From: Chrysemys picta bellii
Lineage: Eukaryota > Chordata > Testudines > Emydidae
Length of the DNA: 64,000 bases
NCBI RefSeq assembly: GCF_011386835.1
Contig: NC_088801.1
Location: 23,032,324-23,096,323, forward strand
Direction: 5' to 3'
Made by a program: the position numbers and the translations under genes. The notes under the pieces were generated by a model that worked only from the letters and a program-made list of their open reading frames with translations, had not been told where the DNA came from and did no database searches. Of this stretch, positions 1-13,277 are shown in pieces (position 1 is the stretch's first letter; each line of letters starts with the position of its first letter).

Positions 1-3000
1 AACAGATTTTTTAAAATAATCACAACTTTACATTTTAATCAAATAAAAAATATTTGCGTTTATCATGTATGGATCCAATCCTAAAGTCCTCCCTTAGGAC
101 CCAGTCCTGTTCCCACAGAAGGCAGTGGAAATATCCTGTTAATATCAGCAAGTGCAGATTCTTCATTTCCACTTGCTTCAATAGGAGTTTTGCCCAAGTA
201 AGAATGGATAATATCTTAGAAAAGACTTCAGGATTTGGCCCCATGTTTTCAGCTGTTTTGAAAAGATTCCTAGTAAGCATCTTAATTTCCAGGCAAGGAG
301 AACGGGGGGAGAGGGGGGAAGGGGGAGGGAGGGAACAAAAAAAACTGTCTTATCTCATCCCAAATAGATTCCTCAGAATCGTTACTATTTTTTCTTCTTC
401 TTTAACCCACTTCCGTTATTCACATTTGTAACACTCCACACAACTCTGGGAAGACTGGAATGCCAATCAAAGTCATTCCTTAACACAGGCTTGGGGAGGG
501 GTCGCTCTTCTGAGCAAACAGAAAGCTCCCTGTGGCTAACTGTGCTGCCTTGTCATGCTCCTTCCCCTTCCAAAGAGAATAAGATGCTCGGTTATCTTTG
601 TGGCAGTCCAGAGCACTCCTGCTAAAATATCAACCTGGCCCTCAAAGAAATATTCTAAATGCAACATTTGTAAAGTAAATAGGGATTTCTGGTTTCAAAA
701 ACATCAATAATTCTTTCATGAGAGAGTCTGTTTATGGATACACAGAGGATTGAAAAATAAAATTTGGACCAGGAAAAAAATACATTATGATTTGGGGCCT
801 TTAAAACAATGTTTTTAATTTTGGAGATCATTTTTAAAAAGATAAGTAGCTATTTTTGCTTCTCTGGAAAGAAGTATAGGTTAAGTTTGTAGCCCAGAAT
901 CTCTGTTGGCTATAACTGCTGTTAGGGAGGTATGTGACGGCCTCGAGTTGTGCATTTGCAGAGAAAATATCACACCATCCAGATGCTCAAGTCTGCTCTT
1001 TCTGTACAGAAAACCATGCACAAGGCTGAAACTGAATATGAAATCTATCAGAAAAGAGCTCAGCAATTTTTTTTCACATTTAAATGGAAGCTAGTCATGA
1101 AGCACAATCATCTCTACTGGGATCAGACTTTAACTATTAGTTATTAAAGTCCTAAGTCTAATTAACCCTTAAAACTGACTAACAAAGAGCATCCGTCTTT
1201 TATAATGCCCAGCTGATTGTATATACTCTGGGCATACAGTACCTAAGTCAGATGCTGCTTTGTTATAATTAGGGCAGCAAATTTTGTCTTCCGTTTAGTA
1301 TTTGCTGTTACATATTGCATGTAATGTATGGCACTGTTAAGGGAAAAAAATTGGAGTCAAAGTGACTGGAAAGTTAGGTCTGGTCTGTAGCACTGTGAGA
1401 TTGTTGACATCTGCCGAGGTTGGAGAGCTCAGTAAGCAGGAAATGGGGTGTCACTCTGAGTGGTAGTTTACCATTATCCTGGCATCCTAATGAAGTGTCT
1501 GCAGTGCACAGAGCTTCTGGATGGCATCTTAACGCACGGCTAAGCAAAAGCACTTCTCTCCTTGTCACTGTCATCCATCTGCCTGCACCCTACTGTAGCC
1601 AATGGGATGGAACCATGCTACAATGTGCTATAAGCCATTTAGAGTTGCACATTGCATAATCAGTCCCATCAAATATGTAAAAAATGACTATTATTGGTTA
1701 TTTCCCTCAAACTCTGGCACCTGGAGTTTGATACATTAAAGTTTAAGTTTTGTAAGTGCTGTTTTTCCCATTAATTCCACATATATTTTTGTTAAATGGG
1801 ATTGAGTTGCAAACTCATTGTCTTAAGTCTTGCTAATGGATTGCAAGAGTTATATGAATATTCATTGAAAATTCCACTCTGTATCACATTTGGTGAATTC
1901 ATCAATTGGATATATAAAAAGGTTTCTTGTAATGTTCATTTTTTGAAACATCTATTTCTGAGGCATGAATAAAAAGTAACCAATTTGTGATCTGAATTGA
2001 TTTATTCTCCTTATAGCAAACATTAGTTAGTTTGCACATTTCTTATGGATTTTTTTTAAACGTAGTAGTATTTTACAATGTGTATATGCAATAAGGTTTG
2101 CACTGTCTATAGCAGAGATTAAGATTGGGACGTTAATGTTACATAAGATGAAATATCTGTGTTTTTCAAATTATATGAGGAATCAGATTTAAAAAAAAAA
2201 ATCTAACTTCATATTTTTTAACCACAACGGTCTTTGTTCTGAATACTGAAATCTACTGATTGCAACTGGGGAGGTGGGCACTCAGCACCACTGAAAAATC
2301 AAGCCCAATGTGCATTCTGTTTTAAGTACTTTCTCGTATCCTGATAATACAGAGGTAGTTGATAGGATCTGGGGTTAAGTTAAGCACTTGTACTATGGGA
2401 GAGCTTCTAAAATGGGCAAGGGCAGGACAAACTGGCCAAATCGGGTGTTTTATTTACATAAACAAGAGAGCATAACATAATTTAGTTTCATCAGGAATTT
2501 TTCACAGACATTAAAACTATAGCAAACATAACAGCGGGGATGCTTGCACAGCAACACAGTGGGGAAGCTTGCAGAGCGTCTGCCCACACTATGGCTGGCG
2601 GTAGCCAGCACCATAAGTCTCACAATTTCATTAGCACTCAAAAATCCACCTAACCCACTCAGTTCTGATTAAACAAAAAACAAAAACAAAACCTGGCAGT
2701 TGAATCAATTGTGAATTGTTGGAAGTAGTCTCGGGTTACAAAATTTGCTGTAGCAATAGTGTGTGACATTTTGAACACAGCATAAAGTTTATCAAAAAAA
2801 AGGTGAGAAGTGCAATATAAAAAGCTAGAAGGCAAACACGCTTTTTAAAAAAATCTTAGCATTGGTGACAGCTCAATAGTTCAATATTTTATGCAGAATC
2901 ATATAGCACCTTTTCCCCTGCAACACAACACAATAAGGTTCAACAGGACAAAAAGAAGAGATGATGGCTTGAAATAAAATAAAGCATTAATGTGAGCCAT

Positions 3001-6000
3001 AAATGCCAGTGTAACGTTAACCATGAACAAGTAACTGAAGCTGCTGGTAAAGGGAAATGGGTACTGTAGTAAAACTACACAAAGTAAGTCAGGCATGAAT
3101 AATGCAGCAGGTTTGAGGAGGGTCAAGGGTCAGACTCCAGTACCTTACAAAATAATGAATGCATGTCAGGTTAGAGACATACATCCCTTCCTAGAAAATG
3201 TGAGTTATTGGAGATAAACCTTGGACTTCCTGTTCTAAAACAAAGTGGTTTGTTGTAAATAGCTACGTCCATTTAAAATTAATGATTAAAAGAAAGATTC
3301 AATGGGATTTGTTTAAGTATTCTTTATGGACATAAAAGCTAAAGGTTACTTTCTTTGTTCATTTTCACCCAGCCACTGTTAATGTTACAGGCACATCATG
3401 TATTCTTCCATGTTCAAATGTTTATCCAAACCTCATTTGCAAAAGAGCCTATATAATATTAAATGCTTTGTAGCTTGTTTAATGCATTCTTCGTTTAAAT
3501 ATAAACAAGAGCATGTCCACAATCTTGCTTTCTTAAAGAGAACCTTATTTTTAAATACAGTAACCCAATTTCTAAATATATGTACTAGCAAAATAAAAAT
3601 TCCTTCTGCAATTCACATGAAACTATCTTAACTTGCTAAAATTCTTACAGTCTCTTTCCATATTTCTCCTAAAATACAAAAAAAAGGGGGGGAGGGCTAA
3701 ATGTTCTCCCTCTTTATTATGTGTGTTGCTTTGTATTGTTTTTATTCCTATTGAAACAGTTTAGAGAAAAGAAATCAGAACTTTCCAGAAGTTATGATAA
3801 TCTTTTAACAAGGATTTTTGTTAATTTTTGTGATTACAAGTTGTACCTTTGTGCTACTTTAACTTAAAAAAATAGTCTATTTCATCTTCTGGACTTAGCC
3901 TTAGAGTTTCAAAAAACAAGTGTCAGATCTACAAAATGTCTTCTCTTTGTTTGTACTGTAAATTAATGGGCTTCATTAGGCAACAGATAGTTTGGTGATA
4001 CCTCTTGGATGACTATTTACACAAATCTTCCTGTAGGATTTCCCTCCCCCTTCTTTTTAGTTTGATAAAGAGGCATCCATGAAAAAAAAAATCTTCCCAA
4101 TTAGGAAAATGAAGGGAGAAAATGTTCAGTGGCTTTAAAGTGGAACGCAAGGATTTCAGGCAGAGAAGAAAATGCATAGGTATTTTAAAATCAAGCATAA
4201 GGACTTACATCCGATCTACTGTTAAATATTGCATCGACAAGGTCAAAAGCAGAGACAAGTCTGGCCACTAAGGCTAGGTCTACACTACCCGCCTGAATCG
4301 GCGGGTAGAAATCGATCTCTCGGGGATCAAATTATCCCGTCTCGTCGGGACGCGACAATCGATCCCCGAATCGACGCTCTTACTCTACCAGCGGAGGTGG
4401 GAGTAAGCGCCGTCGACGGGGAGCCGTGGAGGTCGATTTTGCCGCCGTCCTCACAGCGGGGTAAGTCGACTCCGATACGTCGAATTCAGCTACGCTATTC
4501 GCGTAGCTGAATTTGTGTATCTTAAATCGACACCCCCTCCCCCCCCCCCGTAGTGAAGACCTGCCCTAAGACAGAAGCAGGAACAAGGTTTTTAAAAAAG
4601 TAGACAGTTTATCAAGTTCAGTTTATAAAGTGGGAGAACAATTTCTTTAACACATACCAAAAAAATCAAGCATATGTAGCATTTAAAAAAAACAACATCA
4701 AGCATTTTAATGAAAAAGTACCCACTATTTCCATGGAACTATAAAAGGTAGACAGAGTAAGCGTTGTGGCAAAAAGCCTGGGCTCAGCAGCTTTGTGTGG
4801 GAAATGGTGAAATGTGACTGTGATTTATAATGAGAAAAGGTATCTACAACATACAATTTTCTACCTAGCTGCAAATAATAATTCATAGTGATGTCCCTTC
4901 CAGATAAAATACCTTTGCTATGGAGGACCCATGTGGTAAAATGATCATGATAAATGTCAGACCAGTGCAGGTAACGGCTTTACAAACCATTAAGATTAGC
5001 TGGCTCTTTTTTTCGATGATAACAGTAACCATGCTGTGACTCTATGTGGTAATAATATCTCAGTACTGATAAATGCCAGAGCCAGGCAGAGGTGTTTATC
5101 ATTCCCTGTTCAGAAATGCTGACTAAAGTTACCACATGTTGCCTGTTTTTCCTCTTTTTTACAATAGGCTAACAATTAACCAATAGGCTGATTCATAAAA
5201 TAATTTTATGCACCATTTCTTCTAGGATTTCTGTGCTTTATCAATTGGTTAACTGTCTCTCACCCTATTTCCTACTGGCCATGTCCTTGGTTATGCACTT
5301 TAAAAAGGAGGCAGAGTCTGCCTTTAAAAATGAACTGTCCATACTTTTCATTTTCTAAAGGGATTGGGTATTATTAGAATATCACTGTGCATTTATGTAA
5401 TGCTGAATGTTTTATGAATTATATCCGTATAAGATATATCTTATCTTCCCTGATATCTGAAATGCAGCTACTTCTGGGTTGGAGGGTGGCACCCAGGTAG
5501 ATATCTATGCAAATCAACATGGGAGTGTGGGACGGGAAAAATATCTCCATTGATGCCCATAATAAATCCTTACTGTACTGCATTTTCCCTGAAGTACTGT
5601 GCACTCAACAATAAGCAAGCACCGGGTGCTTTGATTTGTGTTGTTGAACTTCTTTCATAACTCTGTTTTTTAAAAATCCTAGGTTAGATTCACATCTAAG
5701 CTAAGTGGGTGCATCTGTGCTTAAGTCCAGTGAACGCTTTCTGGAAAATAGACTGGAAACTACTGTTGTGTGATATCAGTTGAAAAGTATAACCGCTATA
5801 ATTTTATACAATTTTGGATAGCGTCTTCAGTTCAATTCTCACAGGACAGTGTGTCCACATGACAAAAATAACCACCACTTTTGGCAGCCTCAGCAAAGAG
5901 TCCGAGGACTGACTGAGCATTGAGACTGAACTACCTTCTCCACTGTACAGTTGGGTCCCTAGATATCACAGTCAAAATACAGTGATAGGGCTGTGCATAG

Positions 6001-7385
6001 AAACCTCTGTCTGTTGTCATCCATGCCTATGTCTGTTCTGTGGATAACTTCATTCTCCAGGGTTGTCAGTCTCACTACTTTCCCTGAAACCATATTCACA
6101 TGAAAGATTTTGAAAAGAAAAAATAATCTGTACGTTGATTATTCGGGGGTCTACTCTTTTCTCAAAATACATTGAGCTTCCTAGGAAGAGATTGCACAAT
6201 TAAACTCAATTTAAATGATGGCTCTGTGGTGCTATAAATTTGCTTCTTAGATCATAAAATCTTCAGGGTAGAAACTGTGTATTCATATGTGCTTATGCAG
6301 CACCTAACACAAAGAGGGCTCAACTCTGACTGGAGAATCTGGACGCTGAACCAATATAAATATTAAATACTAAAATATACTCAGAATTATAGATGATAAT
6401 TAAGCCATAGATGATCAGATCAGAAAAGAATTCTCAGGTTATCTAGAACATGCAGCTTGCAAGATGTTTTCTCTACATCAGGCCTACTGGCACCTTATCT
6501 AATCTATTCCTAAATGAAACCACAGTTGTACATGTCTTTGTTTTAGTAGCAGCATCTCATGCAAATATCACAAGCATAAGCCATATGCAAAACGTATGTC
6601 CTTGAAACCATGAATTACGCTAAACTACAGTGATTATCCCGACCAAGACAGCAGTAACATTCTTATTCCCATATTCTTTTGTTACCGATTATATATTGGT
6701 AATGGTAATTGTTTCCTACCAAAAAGCAGTTAAAAATGATGGTACCAATACAATCAATTCTAGAAGATAGATAAAAAATTGAATTTTGTGCAGCCAATTG
6801 CTGATCGCTAGAAAGCATGAGTTAAATCATAATTTTAAATTAATATCTATAGGTGTGTGGATCAAAAGCATGATATAGAGAGATTAGAGGTAAAGAAAGG
6901 GAACCATGCTAATCAATCTGGTCCTTGGAGGAGTGAACAGAAAAAAAAAAGACAGTAAAGATTACATGGTTACTCAGTTTAAGGAGGTGTCCAGTGCAGA
7001 TCCTGATGCACAGGTGGAATGCAGTTCCAGAGTAGGAAACGCCACTTTATAAGAAGGCTACTTACTATTTGCAGGTAGGCCACCCGTGGAATATTTGCAT
7101 TTGTACAAATCCAAATGGCCTATTAAAATAAATGCATAGAATACAAAGTCAGTTCTCTGATGAGAAAATGTTTCCTGAACAATTAGAAAGATTTTTCCAT
7201 CCCTTGTAAGTTATTATGTAGGCTCCCCATCAGTATCTCAGATGGTAAGACATTCTAAGATAGCTACGCGTGTAACCACATTAACAGTGGCCTCTAGTTG
7301 CTAAGATGTCTGACATAAATGTGTGCAAACAATATCCTAAAGTGACACTCAAATCTTATACTTTTTTCTATTTTTTCCCCATCAG
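1..7385 (+). other. Intron of the ARHGAP15-like gene, upstream part
   Basis: This AT-rich stretch precedes the first recognisable coding exon and ends in a good acceptor (pyrimidine tract, then atcag at 7381-7385). I looked for the preceding RhoGAP exon in the open frames and did not find it, so that exon probably lies before base 1. Bases about 70-243 look like an old interspersed repeat ending in a 'ggatttggccc' motif, and bases about 6255-6360 resemble the tail of an old SINE. A short Harbinger-like element sits at 4272-4566. The remainder shows no open frame with protein-like composition and no recognisable element. Confidence 0.7.
4272..4566. mobile_element. Short non-autonomous Harbinger-like element (MITE), copy A
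   Basis: A 295-base element is flanked by TAA at 4269-4271 and TAA at 4567-4569, the three-base target duplication typical of PIF/Harbinger transposons. Its ends are imperfect inverted repeats (GGCTAGGTCTACACTAC at the left; the right end reads GGGCAGGTCTTCACTAC on the other strand). It has no coding capacity and is CpG-rich compared with its surroundings. An internal perfect 13-base stem (4483-4495 with 4501-4513) is separated by a 5-base loop. A second copy in opposite orientation lies at 58987-59279. Confidence 0.85.
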
Positions 7386-7491
7386 AAAATCCAGACAGCA
7401 ACACTCGAGTTAAGTCCATAAGGCATCTTGTACAGAAGCTCCCTAGGCCAAACCGTGACACAATGAAAATCCTCTTTGAACATCTAAAAAA
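7386..7491 (+). CDS. ARHGAP15: ARHGAP15-like RhoGAP, internal coding exon
   Basis: This 106-base exon lies between a consensus acceptor (atcag) and donor (gtaagt). Read in the second phase it gives 34 complete codons including KLPRPNRDTMKILFEHLKK, the helix of a RhoGAP domain that follows the arginine-finger region. Its last two bases join the first base of the exon at 44546 to make a lysine codon, and the joined protein continues directly into the conserved N-L-M-x-T-Q-S-L-G-I-V-F-G-P segment. ARHGAP15 proteins stimulate GTP hydrolysis by Rac-type GTPases through a membrane-binding PH domain and a C-terminal GAP domain; only the last part of the GAP domain is in this window. The call over paralogues ARHGAP9, ARHGAP12 and ARHGAP27 rests on remembered C-terminal wording, so the family is certain and the member likely. 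Confidence 0.87.
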
Positions 7492-8567
7492 GTAAGTTAA
7501 GCTAACAGTACTAAAGGAGTGGGATTTTTAAAGAGGCATAAAGGAGCTAGGTGCCCAAATCCTACCCCAAATATCTAACATTATTAATGCAGTATACTCT
7601 TTTTGCAAAACTTAATATGATTATCAAATATGTACATATATTCTATCCTTACTCACAAGAAGATCTGTACAGCTAGACTTAAATCCTCATTGTTTTTTAC
7701 TAGCAAATAGAACAGTAGTACTTCTCTTCAGATGGGGTAAGATGCTTTGGATTACTTTATACTAGGTTATGTTGACTTATACAATATAGTATTACCCAGA
7801 ATAATCCAGTATACATATATGCAGTTGGTTTTGTAAGTTATAGGTTAGCAAATTCTCCTTCAGGTTTGTTTCTATTTTTGAGCTATGCACACTATGTCAT
7901 CAACAAGTTTCTATTCATATAAATAGCCCTTGTGCATGCATAAGTCATAAAAAAGACCTACAGTTTACGTCAAAAATTGGTTGTTCTACCTTATAGTGAA
8001 GTTCAGTGCAGTTCAGAATGCCTACACAAGCTCTTAGGAAAGATTCTCCTCTGGAAAAGTTGATGAGATACTACAGATGTTCCATTCAGATACTATGATG
8101 ACAGACATGGCTCACAAATCCAAATTTGTAAAAACAGCATTGTTGAGTTCCATGTTTATCATCTCTTGGCAGTTTCCATATTCACTGTGCCCAGTTACAA
8201 AAGCAACCTGGAATCTAATGATCAAGCTGGGTTTTCTTTCTTTCTTTTGTGGCATCAATGTTAATGAAGTTTCTGAAGGCAGTATTTAAAATTGTCTGAA
8301 GAAAGTGAAAGGATCTATCATTTTCTACAGAAATGAGAGAGAGTACATCTGCCTATCCTTCAGCCCCCTGCCCAGCCCATCAGTTCTGCCCCAACATCTG
8401 TTCTGACCCAAACCACCACATCAATTCTGCCTCACCTCTGCCTCTCCTACAGTTCCAGGAGTTCTTCACTCACTCACACGCACACAGAGCAGGGTCCCTC
8501 CTGGGGGAGAAGCAGAGAAGCCATCCCAATATTCACAGGAGGAAAAGGGGTGGGGGAGGAGGGAATA

Positions 8568-9538
8568 ATAGGACTGGGACCTTGAGAGGTCATCTAGTCC
8601 AGTCCCCGGCACTCATGGCAGGACTAAGTATCTAGAACATCCCTGACAGGTGTTTGTTTCTAACCTGCTCTTAAAAATTTCCAGTGATGGAGATTCCACA
8701 ACTTCCCCAGACAATTTATTCCAGTGCTTAACTACCCTGACAGTTAGGAAGTTTTTCCTAATGTCCAACCTAAACCACCCTTGCTGCAATTTAAGCCCAT
8801 TGCTTCTTGTCCTATCCTCAGAGATTAAAGAGAACAATTTTTTCCCTCCTCCTTGTAACAATCTTTTATGTTTTTGAAAACTGTTATCATGTCCCCTCTC
8901 AGTCTTCTATTCTCCAGACTAAACAAACCCAGTTTTTTTTTCTAATCTTCCCTCATAGGTCACATTTTCTAGACCTTCAATCATGTTTGTTGCTCTTCTC
9001 TGGACTATCTCTAATTTGTCCACAGCTTTCCTGAATTGTGGCACCCAGAACTGGACACAATACTCCAGTTGAGACCTAATCAGCACAGAGTAGAGCGGAA
9101 GAATTACTTCTCGTGTCTTGCTTACAACACTTCTGCTAATACATCCCAGAATGATGTTTGCTTTTTTTGCCACAGTGTTACACTGTTGACTGATATTTAG
9201 CTTGTGATCTACTATGACCCCCAAATCCCTTTCTGCAGTACTCCTTTCTAGGCAGTCTTTCCCATTTTGTATTTCTGCAACTGATTGTTCCTATCTACGT
9301 GCATTTGTTCTTATTGAATTTCATCCTATTTACTTCAGACCATTTCTCCATTTTGTCCAGATCATTTTGAATTTTAATCCTATCCTCCAAAGCACTTGCA
9401 ACTTCTCCCAGCTTCGTATTATCTGCAAACTTTATAAGTGTACTTTCTATGCCGTTATCTAAATTGTTGATGAACATATTGAACAGAACCAAACCTCAAA
9501 CTGGTCCCTATGGGACCCCACTCAGTATGACTTTCCAG
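8568..9538 (-). mobile_element. CR1-like LINE, 5'-truncated, reverse-transcriptase end
   Basis: Three minus-strand open segments (9492-9295, 9224-8919 and 8861-8613) read in order as the C-terminal part of a non-LTR reverse transcriptase. The fingerprints include LFNMFINNLDNG, the later FADNTKLG block (the family normally has two aspartates; here the second is Asn), LPLYSVLIRSQLEYC and the terminal KHWNKLSGEVVESPSLEIFK. Frame changes between the segments show it is a decayed copy. The element's 3' end is near 8568, where the common 'ggtcatctagtccagtcccc' motif occurs in reverse sense. The 5' truncation is near 9538. Confidence 0.9.
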
Positions 9539-12500
9539 CTTGACGGTGAATTGAGGAATGGAGCCACCATCAGGTACTAGGCTCGGTCTGGTCCCCTTTC
9601 TCCTCCTGCCCCGTCCGGAGAATGGCTTCAGCTCCTGAGAGGAGGGGGGAGAGTTCTGCCTACAGCGGCTCTGATTGGATGTTTATACCCCAGGAAGAGA
9701 GGAATTGATGGAAGCAGCCAATCAAAGGGGTTTACTCCTAGGGAGGGCTGAAATGACACCTGCAACCCAGCTCTAGTTATAGAAATTATATTTGCTAGTT
9801 GTGTGACTCCTTTCGACTAGGCACACTTTAAGCACTGTCTGTAAGCCAAATTATGCCTTCAGTGATGCACCGGAGTTGCATTATTTTCAATGGGATTGGA
9901 CAGGTGTAACAGATTACAATGTAGTAAACAACAAAGGATAGAATCCAGCTTTTCTCTTAACTGGGCTGGCTCTGTAGAGCTTATGGAAGTAAGGAACTGG
10001 GAATAGATCAATGCAGTAAAAACGTACCATTTTACATAGTCACTTAGTCTACTCTCAGAGTAGAACTGCTTTTAACATGAGGTGTTTGTATGGCCTCATT
10101 CAGGCCCTTGGCCCAGGGGTGAAGTTCACCCAGTATAAATAAGAGTGACCCCACAAAACAGACCAACACCAGCTTTTAATGAATGGTGCCTTTATACTTT
10201 TCTGATACACTCTATAGCTCACTACATACAACATATGTAAATCATTTTTATGGGTATATGGCTACCCAATAAATGCTGAATTGAGAAAAGAAATCCATCT
10301 AGTTGTGTGATGGCCCCATTTAATGAAGCATGGAAAGGTTTAAGCAAGTCCATAAAGAGATTTTAAAAAGTAAATTTGGCCTTCTGGAAAGACCGTTGCC
10401 TCAGTTTCCCTGTAATGTACCCTGTGTATATAAGTTGACCTTTAGTGTGTGGCCTAAAGAAAGGGTGTGTGACCTACTACTACTGGAATTATAAAGGAAG
10501 CTGTCTGCTAAGGGAGAACCTTAGCTCAAGTGACAGAGGTCTATTTTTTTGTGCCTAAAGGACCAGGGTTCTATTCCCAGCAGCCCAGGTGGGCACTGTC
10601 AGAATAGATATGAATAAGTCTACATATAAAGGCATATTTTACCCTCCAGAAGTGGACCCACCAAGAAGACACCACTGTTACCCAGACTGTAAGGGAAAAT
10701 CACATCAGATATGCACAAGGGCTATTTAAGACTGAAAGGGTGATCTTGTAGTTAATTCACTGGACGGAGACTCATGAGTCGTGGGTTCAGTTGCTGGCTT
10801 GGCCATGGACTTTCTGTGTGACCTTGGGTACATCACTTAATCTCTCTGTGCCTTGGTTCTCTATAAAATGGTGAGAATACTTTCTTTGTCTGTCTTGTCT
10901 CTTTTGACTGTAATCTCTTCAGGGCAAGAATAGACTCTTACTGTGTGTATATAGAGCACCTGGCAAAGCTGGGCACTACTGAAATACAAATAATTAAATA
11001 ATGATACTTAGTAGTTGCATATGTCCTCAGTATATGGCCTGATCAGACCTCTGCAGGAGGAAGGAGGGCAGATTTGTTATCTAAATAAACACATGTTCTT
11101 ATTCATCCGACTATGAATAGCTGCATTTCCAATTATCATTGTGGCAAAGCCCAGTGAATCAGCAGGTATAGTAGTGGAGTATACTAGCACACCAGCAGTG
11201 CAAGATAGGACAGAATGATAAATTGGACCATTTGGGACTATAAGCATTATGGAAGCAATATTCTTAATCTATATGAAGAAAGTCAGCATGTGGTGCTGAC
11301 TTGTATAAGCACATCCTAATGGAAAGAAGGAACTATTTTATGAGTCTTGGCTCCATGATATAGAAGCTAGGGTAGAAGGTTATATTGGAAACAAATGGCA
11401 TCTAAAATTGAAGGGCTGGCATAAAGGTCTATGCTGTCTTGTACCACATCTTATCAATGGGCAAGAAAGGATCCACTCTGTGAGCCAGGGAGGCCCAATA
11501 GATCAGGGTAAATGAAAATATATACATTTCTCTCTCTATTAACAACGGGGTATTTTAATGTGGTAACTACAGACATTTTATATTTGTTTTGAACTAAAGC
11601 AGTTAAAATGAGAACTGTTTTACTTAGGTCCAACAACAGGTGTAATTATTTCTCCTTTAGACTGAGATTGTCTAGCAACATCTTACTAAAGTATAACTAT
11701 TATACACGCTACCAACCACTTCCTATACAATGACCCATCTTGCTATCGTTGATCAGAGCTATATGCAGAATCTAATCATGTATAACTACATACATGATTT
11801 TGCTTTGGCTTCATCAACCAAGGGGAGGAAGAAGGTGCAGAAAGAGTGGCCACCCCATTGGTATCTCCTGGTATCCCAGCCCAGTGCAGCAACCTTAATT
11901 CTACTTTGCAGCAAAAGCCACAAAAATGGCTACTTGTTTGACTCATTAGCATGCTGTAGGTGACATCCTTGCCCCAGCTATGGTCACTGTACTCCTCCAA
12001 TTAATTCCCTTACTGACCTCTACACCTATACATATCTGGGTGCAGGCTGCGTCTTCAACTCACCAAACTGAGAATGATGTGGAAATCGCCACACTGTGTT
12101 GGTGCAGCCAGCACATCTACTGAGCACATGTGCTTTTGTGCGTGTAGCTCAGCAGTCACATATCTCCCTTGTGCCCCATCTTCCATGCTGGAAGCTTGTT
12201 AACATTTCTAGGGGAGCTTTTGTTAAATAGCTATGCTAGCATGTAATCAAAGTCTGTAGGGACTAAAGAAGGAGATTGTTTGCTGGGACTCTGAACAAAT
12301 GTATGTATGAAACCATCATTAGAATGCTTTCCCTATACTCGGGGAACAATTCTGTTCTGATTTACACCTGTGCAATCCCACTGATGTAAGCGGATTACAC
12401 AGACATATATGAAAGCAGAATTGGGTACTGGGATGTTTTCAGTGGCTCTTCTGAAAAACTACAGTCAATGATGCAGCTTCTGTACTGGCTCTCACCGCAT

Positions 12501-12983
12501 GCAGCTCCTTTGCAATCAGTGGAGTTGCACAAGATGAGTGATGGCAGAACTTTGCTCAATATGCATAAATAGTGTTTACCCCAAATTGTTGTCAGTTTTT
12601 GTTTGTTTGTTTGTTTAACTAAACTGGTTTGATTTGAGTCAGGAATGTAATTTCAGGGGAAAAGCCTTTTATCAACTTCACTGCTACAGAGAGCCCTTCA
12701 AGTTGTGGACTTAATGTGCTGAAGGTGCACATCCCCTGCACACCGTGAAGCTTAAGTCTATGGGGGAATCTCTGCTGCTGCCACAGGAGGATAGGACAAG
12801 AGTAGCTGAAGAATCTACAACTACTAATACCCTCCAATCTTTCCGTGTAGGGGCAAAGGGGGAAGCAAGACCCTAGAGCACGTAGGCTGGAGTATCAGCT
12901 GTGGAATTCTTATGTAACACACAGCTGGGGACTGGTAGAGGAGAGTTGGAGAATTCCATTTGTCCCAGCAGCCGGCACAGTTT
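9539..12983. other. Intronic stretch with old repeats
   Basis: There are no coding exons. Bases about 9850-9960 and 12350-12440 resemble old low-copy interspersed repeats with 'tcaatggg' and 'acacctg' motifs. Bases about 10500-10590 look like a decayed tRNA-derived SINE head with a box-B-like ggttctattccc. A MIR-like SINE (10735-10985) is listed separately. A (GTTT)n run lies at 12597-12616. The rest is unremarkable. Confidence 0.5.
10735..10985 (+). repeat. MIR-like (CORE) SINE with 3' tail
   Basis: The central block 'gtgtgaccttgggtacatcacttaatctctctgtgcctt' (10817-10855 region) matches the conserved core of MIR-type SINEs as I remember it. It is preceded by a degenerate box-B-like ggttcagttgc. 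It is followed by a tail ('agggcaagaatagactctt', then 'gcacctggcaaag') seen with this class in amniotes. It is intronic and very old judging by its divergence. Confidence 0.75.
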
Positions 12984-13277
12984 CTATGTCTACATTTGGA
13001 GCTAAATGTATGATTCCCAGCTCATATAGACATACTTGAGCTAGTTCTCATCAAGCTAGCGCACTAAAAATAGTATACCTATGGTAGCATAGGCAGCAGC
13101 AAGCAGCAGCACAGGCTAGCCACCCATGTACAAGCCTGCCCAAACCCCATTGATACGTACTCAGGGCAGCTAGTCCATCTGCCACCCCCAATGTTACCAT
13201 GGCTACTCCACTGACGACAGCTAAAATATGTCTGTGCAAGCTGGGAATCACATCCTTAGCTCCAAGTGTAGAGGTAG
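12984..13277. mobile_element. Short inverted-repeat DNA transposon (MITE), about 294 bases
   Basis: The ends are inverted copies of each other over about 37 bases: ctatgtctacatttggagct at the left, and ctacctctacacttggagct when the right end is read on the other strand, both continuing to 'gattcccagc'. The terminal 'tctacacttgg' core resembles the ends of the nearby Harbinger elements. No clean target duplication is visible, so boundaries may be off by a few bases. Confidence 0.75.

Noticed and set aside
906..1147. Overlapping short plus-strand frames
   Set aside because: They were compared with the expected preceding RhoGAP exon, and no matching residues or splice sites were found.
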